DNA of 64,000 nt, from contig JANEZZ010002707.1 of assembly GCA_026122225.1 (NCBI GenBank), positions 248,001-312,000 of the forward strand, written 5' to 3'. The DNA is from Heloderma charlesbogerti (taxonomy: Eukaryota > Chordata > Lepidosauria > Squamata > Helodermatidae). The notes under the pieces were generated by a model. That model searched no databases. It was not told the origin of the DNA and saw only the letters and a program-made list of their open reading frames with translations. Shown piece by piece: positions 56,546 through 64,000 of this stretch (positions within the stretch are counted from its first letter, which is position 1; every line of letters begins with the position of its first letter). Made by a program: the position numbers and the translations under genes.

Positions 56546-56949
56546 CTTATATAAACACTTTTAGTGAATTTGAATATGGAACTTGGAGACGGCCTTTGTT
56601 CTAAGCGAATAAATCAGAAGCCCCCCCAAAAGGAGAGTGTGGTTCTTTATATAACAGGCTCAGTTGCTGCCTGCTCAAGTTTGGATGGTAGATATAGAAA
56701 AAGTAAATTGCACATTACGAGGCCTGCCTTGCTGTGAGCTTGATCATGCTGGTGTATGAGAGAACTCCAGCCTGACCAAGCTAAATAGCTCAGATTAGCA
56801 TTTACTTAAAAAGCATATGTAATGCAAATGGGACCACTTGTGTCTTGTGTGTGTTCCGCAGATTCTTACGTGTTTTTCTGGATCAGGACAAATGTAATGC
56901 TCTGCAGCTTATAGAATCAAACTCATGTGTACAAAACAGCACATCTTGA

Positions 56950-57772
56950 GCCCCCTCTACATGGCACCGCTTTCACCCTTCACTCCATCGCAACTGCACA
57001 GCATTTCAGCTTTGAATTAGCTTCTGCTGGGATACACTTCTGATTTACTGTGGGCTTCCCTAACGCACTCTGCCATGCCCTTTTTTTGCCATTATATTTT
57101 AATGCGCAGCTGTGCAGGCCCGTGAGTGTGGGGGTGCGACACTTCAGTGGCTGTTTTGTATTTGAAGGGCTCTGTTGTGTCTGTCTGTCCCTCATTAGGT
57201 AAAAAGTGGTTGTTCTGTGCTCCTTCATTTCTACGCCAACTGTTTGTCAGTTCCCCAGCCTGAGACTCTCATGATGGTTCACACTCACAAGGCGTGAGCG
57301 GTACATGCCTACCCATCGCTCCAAAATGGTGGCCGGAGCGAAGTTAGTCCTCCCCCAAGACCTCCCTCTGTCCTTGGGCACTGAGTCCAAAAGCAACCAT
57401 TGCGAAGATACAAAGCTGCAAAAATGTGCGAAAGTGTAGTTAAATAAATGAAAATGCCTCTCTGTGCCTCTGTAACTGCGCAGCTGCAAAGGGACAGGGG
57501 GAGTAAAGGGTGACGCAGAGTGACACAAGCACTATGCACGCCTACAACACGCCCACTGCAAAATGCAAACTTGGTCCGGGGAAGGGACAGATGGCTTGCA
57601 ACCGCAGGACACCCACATCAAACGAAAAACATCTCAGCAAAACGCCTCCTTGGAAATCCGCATTTTCTGGGAGAAAATCACGGATGGCTGTGAAGTGGCG
57701 ACTACGTCTTCTTGTCCCAAAGGACCTCGACTCGCAGCCGCCCCAGAGTAAAAGGCTCGTGTAGATGGGGCC
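56950..57772. mobile_element. 820-bp inverted-ended repeat, copy 2
   Basis: Starts GAGCCCCCTCTACATGG and ends GTGTAGATGGGGCC. Similar to 31,114-31,935 throughout, including GACACTTCAGTGGCTGTTTT and CAGCCTGAGACTCTCATGAT. No coding frame; target duplication not resolved. Confidence 0.7.
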
Positions 57773-57833
57773 TTAGCCTCGTGGTATTTGCCTGAATGCA
57801 ATGAACCAAAGTGGCTTTGTTATGAAGAGGGTA

Positions 57834-58017
57834 AATAGGAACTTAGGAAGCTGCCTTATACTGAGTGAGATCCTTGGTCCATCCAGCCCAGTACTGTCAA
57901 CACTGACTGGCACCAGCTCTCCAGGTTTTCAGGCAGGGTTTTTTTCCAGCCTGAAAAAACCCTTTCTACCCAGAGATGCTGGGGACTGAACCTGGGACCT
58001 TCTGCATACAAAACATA
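57834..58017 (-). mobile_element. tRNA-Ala-like SINE with CR1-type tail
   Basis: ACTTAGGAAGCTGCCTTATA and GATCCTTGGTCCATCCAGCC mark the CR1-like tail (complement). GCTGGGGACTGAACCTGGGA is the complement of the B-box region. The head is degraded. Confidence 0.75.
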
Positions 58018-58859
58018 TGCATTGTATGGGGCCTCTGTGCTACGGAGGCCCTAGTCATGTCCGGGGCAGAAGAAATCTCCTTTTTAACACAGAAAAGAAA
58101 ACAGTGGTATATTATTGGAGAAAAGTATGCAGCAGGAGTTGGGAGAGCAATGAGGGAAGGGGTTAGGGAGAGACAGGTAGATTAATAAGACCAGGAGGGG
58201 TGGCACCAGAGGATCTGGAAAGGGTGAGAAGGTAAGAGTTGTGTTTGCCATTGCAATATCGCAGCAGGAGCTTGTAATGGATTACTTCATTTTGACATCC
58301 ACAGGTAAATAGACTTTACATGGTCTTTCTGCTCTAGTTCACCACAGCAGCCTCTTTAATTGCAAACGGATAATTAGATTTGCCAAGTGGATTTAATCAG
58401 ATGCAAGTGGCAAGCCAGTTGCGATTCTGCTGAATAGGCTCACGAAGACTCGCTTCGCTGAGCCTGATAATGACAACAGCGATGAGAAAAAGAATTCAAG
58501 AAGCAGTATTAATATTAAATCTGGAAAATATCAAGAGAGGATAAAAACGTCAGTTAGGATGAGCCACGCCTCTCTGTTGTGGTACCAGGGAACTGCTAGA
58601 AAGACAAAGGGCAGCAGACAAAGGGAGACAAGAGTATGCATCAGAACCAAGGGGTGATGAAGCACGAACAATAAGAGTCAGCATGCCAGCAAAAAGACAC
58701 AGATTGCGCTAATAGCATGCAAAGTAGCTTGAGAAAGGGAATTCCAAAATGCTCGGGTTAATCCAGTTGACTCTTTTATAAATGGCAGAGAAGGTATGAA
58801 CCAATCTCCTAGGTTTGCATTTGGAGCCGAGCATCAGTTTCAATACCAGTAAGAGAGAA
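58018..58859. other. Intergenic stretch without recognised gene
   Basis: No exon. The patch at 58,350-58,500, with TAATTGCAAACGGATAATTA, is low in repeats and may be a conserved noncoding element; not testable here. Confidence 0.35.
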
Positions 58860-59948
58860 TCCTGATTTGCAAACTAGCTAAATGTGGGCTAGATGAAACA
58901 ACTCTGAGGTGGATCCACAGTTGGCTACAGAATCGGAAGAGTGCTTATCAATGCAATCTTCTCAAACTGGGGAGAGGTAACGAGCGGGTTACCGCAGGGC
59001 TCAGTCCTAGGCCCAGTGCTCTTCAACATTTTTATTAATGACTTGGAGGAGGGGGTGCAGGGAATGCTGATCACATTTGCAGATGACACAAAATTGGGTG
59101 GGATAGCTAATACTTTGGAAGACAGAAACAAAATTCAAAGTGATCTTGATAGACTGGAGCGCTGGGCAGAAAGCAACAGAATGACATTTAATAGGGATAA
59201 ATGCCAAGTTCTGCACCTAGGAAAAAGAAACCAAAGGCACAGTTACAAGATGGGGGATATGTGGCTCAACAACACTACAAGCGAGAAGGATCTTGGAATT
59301 GTTGTCAATTACAAGCTGAATATGAGCCAACAATGTGATGTGGCTGCAAAAAAGGCAAATGCTCTTTTGGGCTGTATTAAGAGAAGCATAGCTTCGAAAT
59401 CCTGGGAAGTACTAGTTCCCCTCTACTCAGCACTGCTTAGGCCTCATCTGGAGTACTGTGTCCAGTTCTGGGCACCACACTTGAAGAAGGATGCAGACAA
59501 ACTGGAGAGGGTTCAGAGGAGGGCAACGCAGATGGTTAGGGGTCTGGAAACAAAGCCCTGTGAAGAGAGACTGAATGAACTGGGCATGTTTAGCCCTGAG
59601 AAGAGAAGACTGAGGGGAGATATGATAGTGCTCTTCAAATCCTTGAAAGAGAGGAGAGGAGGCCAGCATCTCTTCTTGATCATCCCAGAATGCAGGACAC
59701 GGAATAATGGGTTCGAGTTACAGGAAGCCAGATTCCAGCTGAACATCAGGAAACACTTCCTGACTGTTAGAGCAGTACGACAATGGAACCAGTGACCGAG
59801 GTGGCGGGCTCTCCCACACTGGAGGCATTCAAGATGAGGCTGGACAGCCATCTGTCAGGGATGCTCTGACTTGGATTCCTGCATTGAGCAGGGGGTTGGA
59901 CTCGATGGTCTTGTAGACCCCTTCCAACCCTACTATTCTATGATTCTA
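58860..59948 (+). pseudogene. CR1 LINE 3' half with long open reverse transcriptase frame
   Basis: A 5'-truncated CR1 on the plus strand. The frame is open to a stop near 59,795, with GLPQGSVLGPVLFNIFINDL, the catalytic FADDTKLGG and NRDKCQVLHLGKR, then LEYCVQFWAPHLKKDADKLE. The 3' end reads AACCCTACTATTCTATGATT, then CTACGG. It is the same subfamily as the near full-length copy at 19,401-24,603. Truncation removes the endonuclease and the N-terminal reverse transcriptase blocks. Confidence 0.9.
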
Positions 59949-60324
59949 CGGACATTAAGGACAGAACCAGGTTTCTGAAAGTGACCCGAATAGTTGATCC
60001 TCACGGATTGAAGTTTGGAGGTCTGGCACAAAGCGCATCGATACAGACTGGGAGAAATGGCAATGTTGTGTTTTGTTATAATAATTGTGTCATCATTATC
60101 TGGATGTTGTGTCATAATTATCTGACAGCGCTTGCCTGCCAGCATTTACTCTTGTTCAAGGCTCCAGGTTACAGAGACACTTGGCATCCATTAAGGTCCA
60201 AGAGATGCGAACTCTAGACAAGAAAGTAACTTGTCGAAACATAGAGAGCTACCCCCTGAACCTATCATTATCATAAATCAACACATATGGATGACTACAA
60301 AGCAAAACTGCACTGATCCTGAAG

Positions 60325-60390
60325 ATGCAGGGGGCTGGACCCGATGGTCTTATCGGCCCCTTCCAACCCTACTATTCTATGATTCTATGC
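60325..60390 (+). mobile_element. CR1 3' terminal fragment
   Basis: GGGGGCTGGACCCGATGGTC and CCTACTATTCTATGATTCTA are only the last 65 or so bases of a CR1, a severe 5' truncation. Confidence 0.85.
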
Positions 60391-63300
60391 TGAGGAGTGA
60401 GTGTGTACTGTATTGCCCAACCCAGAAAAAGCAAACGTTAGGGCTTGGAGGAGTCAGACAAAATATCCCATTTCCTTTGGCTTGCACCCCATTAATAAGG
60501 CTGGAGCGACACTTTAAGAACCATGAGAACAGACAACATTTATCTGTTGCTGGGTGGTCCTTGGCTACAACATACAGTGAATGTGGTGTTTATCTTAAAT
60601 TGAAGCTGGGTGGTCTTTGACTGCAACATACAGTGAATGTGCAACGTTTTCTTCTTAAGCAAGGAACACATGTAAGGGAATCCCTACCAGGATGCTGCTG
60701 ACCCTATTAGCTAAAGACAATAAAGCCAATGGCACAGCTCTGACTGATGTCTAATGCCATGTCCACATGGCTATCTTCTGCACGATCATTTTGGCACTAA
60801 ATCAGAAGCAAAGGGTATTAAAAGAATCTCTTACAAAGAAAATATTTCCACCCCTTGTGAAATCAGAAAGCCAGTCATGCAGACTGTGTGGCCACAGTAT
60901 GGATACCTCACTGACTCTTTTGTGCAATGTGGGCTGGCAGAAACAGAAAGGGAACAAGAGACTCAATATCTGCACCACCGTTCATATACTTCAGCTCAAA
61001 TATACTTCCAAACCTTTTCAGACTCCCCATTTGGTTTGCCTTAACAGAATACTTTGCTTGAACAAAATCTAGGGGAAAGAAATGCTTCCAAAGGCCCCAT
61101 CTCAACAGTATTCTGACATTTTAAAACATTTTTTGTCAATACATTTCATTTTTTCTTGCTGTTAATGTTTAACAAATGATCTATCATATTTTCCTCACAT
61201 TTTAGACCTTTGTTTTGAAGGAAGGCATGATCCACTGGGACAACCTCCTCTGCATGCTCTGTTGAAATGAACGGGAACTGCACAAGAAACCATCTACATC
61301 AGCAAGTTCACCTGTATAATCCCCATTTAAATTAATAGGAATTTTGCAAGAACACTGTGCCCTTGTGCAGCTTCCATTCATTGCAATTAGGCTTGTGCAG
61401 AAGAAATACATTTAAGTAGATATTCTGAGGAATCTTTGATATTATATTCTAAAGGGACAACATTTAGTTTTATTTAAAAAAAATTAGAAGACAGAACTCA
61501 ACTGGAGCAAGAGGGTGCAACATGGTATCTATGCAATACTGTTTTGTATTCTTTCAACATGGTTTTTATGGGATTCCTGCACATGCCAAATTAAAATGAA
61601 TGGAGCTGTGTAGTAAGTAGTTAATGCAGTGTAGGGAAGCAACGCCAATATTTACATTCAAGCACTAGAGGGCGTAGTCATAACTTCACCTTGCCAAGGG
61701 TACCCCTGACATCTTGAAGAATCTTTGTTTTTACAAACCTCCTTTGCCTTGCCTTCCTTGTGTTTCCTTTCCCATCAGGGTCTTTTGACATGACCTGCAG
61801 AAGCTTCCTGTGTCACTCTATGTCACGCTGTTAGCGTCTCTGCAGCATCGTTTCCTAAACCAGAGGAGGGCTTAAAGGAAGTGCCTGGAAGGAGATGTAA
61901 TCTCTTCATTGTGGATACAGACAACATGTTCAACGGATCTGTCCTTTGATGACATTTCCCCTGTTGCCATGGCGGGGCCTTGGGAATGCTGAGAAGCTGT
62001 CAATCACTTCATTAGCTGCAGTGGTTTTTCAAAACGTCTTTCTATTCATTTACATTTATTACTTGGCCTGTCACTAACGTTCATTAACATAATTGTGCAA
62101 ATATATAACACAACACTGTACTTTAGCTGCACATCATAATTAGCTGAGGGCCCATCACCACTATGGCAGGGTTCCGTTGAACATCCTGCATAGCTCTACT
62201 CGTTGCTCAGCCTATTTTGCTTTCAAGTTTGCCCCATAGGTCCCTAAAGTCCTAAAGACAACAAAATCCAAGTAGCAATTCCAATTCACTTGGAGCACAC
62301 AACTCCGATTGGGGCCTGCAAGTCTCTGATGTCACAATGGATATTTTTTAACCTTCTAAGTGAATCACTTGCAAGACTGACTCACACATCCACAAGCGAC
62401 ACACCCATTGGCTGCCACTGGCTCTGAAGCTCTAAGTCTGTGCTGTCACAGAGGGCCTGGCAGGCCTTAAGCCACACCCAACTGGCTGCTTTGGCACCGT
62501 GAGAGAAACCCTTAAGAAACTGGCTATACATGAACAGCTGCTCATGTGGGAAGCAGCTGGTTCTGACTTTAGAACCCAGGAGGCCTCCCTCCCACTATTA
62601 TCCCAACAAGCAGGCAAGGCCAGATTAGCTTGAAGCACAGGCTTGCTCCTTGCTTTTCCATGCTTTCCAAAGAAGGAGAAAGAACCCCAGCAAATCAAAG
62701 CATTAGGAGCAGCTCATCACTTCAGAGAAAGAGTCATGCCATTGTCTTGCTTCTGGCTGGGCTTTTCCCCCTCTTCATGTTCTGCAACCTACTCCACCCC
62801 CAATTAACACTGGAAGTCAAGACAGTGGCATGACTCCTCTGCAACAAGGGCCTATTCTTACTCCATTAACTCATGAAGGTTCTTTCGGTTTCCTGGAACA
62901 GCAGGAAAAGGAGAGGGTTGAGTCACCACTTCAGGTCACTCCAGCTTTCCCTGCTTGTTGGAATACTTGTAGGTGGTAGGCCTTTAGGATTGTAAAGAGT
63001 GAGGTTTGGCTTTTCCCACAAGAGAAGCCACACTACATAGCCATTTCCAGAGTCTGTTCCAGCAAAAACAACAAAGTGTCTTGAAGCACCTTAAAGACGA
63101 ACGGATTATTCTGGCATAAGTTTTTGTGGACGCTGTCCACTTCATGAGATGTAGCCAGATTCTTATTCCACATTCTGAGGCCCATGGGCAATTTCTAGTT
63201 ACGCTAAAGAGTACTCTTAGGATGGCTCTTCCAGTCTAACAGTAGGATGGGACTGCAGGATAAAGAAGGAAGCTATACTGTACACTGTTATATTTGTAGT

Positions 63301-64000
63301 CTAGTGAATCATAGTGACTAAGAGAGACTTAAAGTACAATCCTATGGACCCTGGGAGGGCATCCCATGGGCCATAGGATATTGCAGACTGCCTGGTCTGT
63401 GGACAAAGAAGGGGGTCTACCTGCAGAGTGGGAGGTTGTACATGGCAGCAGAGTTTTCCTTAAGGAGGCCACTATCTTTCAGCATCAGTTCCCCCATCAC
63501 TGAGAGAATGTATGTGAGTCAATTTGAGCACTGTAATGTACTATCTGAAGGCTATTACTAGTAGTAGGGATGGAATTCCATTTCTGCTCAGTTTTGATAA
63601 GAATCCACCAAAGTTCTCCATAGTCAGGCAAGAAAGAACTTGAGATTGTAAAAAACTGAATGTGTGAGAAACCAAAACTGACATATTCATCCATCCAGGC
63701 CCAACGAGTGCTTTGCTTTTAAAAGGCTGGGTTTGAGTCCCTGGGTATTCAGCCATGTTAGTGCTTAGAGTTGCCACCACTTTCTTCTGACAGGGTCCTC
63801 ATCATTAACAGCTTTATGGCAGGCAGGGTACATGCACATCATGGTCCTCTCCATGCTGGGAATAGCTGTACCTAGTGAATTTGGCTGGTGCAGATTGGTG
63901 AGAATTTCATTACAGTTCTTTTATAAGAATTTACCAAAATTTGAAAAGTTCTTTGTATACAGGAGAGAAAGGAATTGAGATTTAAACCATTCAAATGTGA
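60391..64000. other. Intergenic stretch, little recognised
   Basis: No exon recognised. About 63,060-63,180 (AACAAAGTGTCTTGAAGCAC, GTGGACGCTGTCCACTTCAT) reads like a dispersed repeat known from reptile genomes. About 62,030-62,150 is AT-rich with TAATTAGC and ATTAACATAATTG motifs and could be a constrained noncoding block. Confidence 0.4.

Noticed and set aside
1..64000. Endogenous retrovirus or other LTR element
   Set aside because: No paired LTRs, primer-binding site or gag/pol/env-type frame was recognised; all reverse transcriptase sequence seen is of LINE type.

Overview
The window is vertebrate nuclear DNA, most likely from a squamate reptile (lizard or snake). The evidence is the repeat mix: CR1, L2 and Bov-B LINEs, a Sauria-type SINE, tRNA-headed SINEs and many short DNA-transposon derivatives, set around exons of an ordinary vertebrate gene. 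No bacterial, plasmid or viral gene was recognised.

Host gene. The minus strand carries the 5' part of MGLL, the gene for monoglyceride lipase. A CpG island at about 40.64-41.88 kb is the likely promoter and first-exon region. Exon 2 (about 39.77-39.91 kb) holds the start codon and the N-terminal 41 codons. Exon 3 (13,278-13,384) encodes the strand and loop with the HGAGEH oxyanion-hole motif. The two exons join in phase across an intron of 26,382 bp. Exon 4 and later exons were not recognised in 1-13,277 and probably lie beyond the left edge. The region above 42 kb is intergenic DNA upstream of MGLL, with no gene recognised.

Repeat layout. 1-13 kb (intron 3): a palindrome-rich hAT-like MITE (878-1530), CR1 3' fragments, and SINEs nested in or split by CR1. 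13.4-39.8 kb (intron 2): an L2 tail, three copies of a Harbinger-like MITE (13,984, 18,608 and 27,277), a MER1-like hAT MITE (16,847), a rearranged CR1 with an inverted middle, and a near full-length CR1 (about 19.4-24.6 kb, minus strand) with an intact ORF1, a broken ORF2 and a nested 868-bp hAT-like MITE carrying a roughly 420-bp palindrome. Further on are tRNA-Ala-like SINEs, a Sauria-type SINE and one copy of an 820-bp inverted-ended repeat. 42-64 kb: a long-TIR MITE, a 248-bp-period tandem repeat directly before a nearly complete L2 (51.05-54.24 kb), a Bov-B 3' end with an 11-bp target duplication inside an older CR1, the second 820-bp repeat, and a young CR1 3' half (58.86-59.95 kb).

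Main point of interest. Three MITEs (878-1530, 16,847-17,273 and 22,275-23,142), each bounded by a perfect 8-bp target-site duplication, carry related palindromes built on an arm like TGATAGGCTACGTAAAT, yet they have two different kinds of terminal inverted repeat. This looks like a modular palindromic core shared between distinct hAT-type ends. The three Harbinger-like MITEs also keep hairpins at comparable positions. MITE means miniature inverted-repeat transposable element; TIR, terminal inverted repeat; TSD, target-site duplication.
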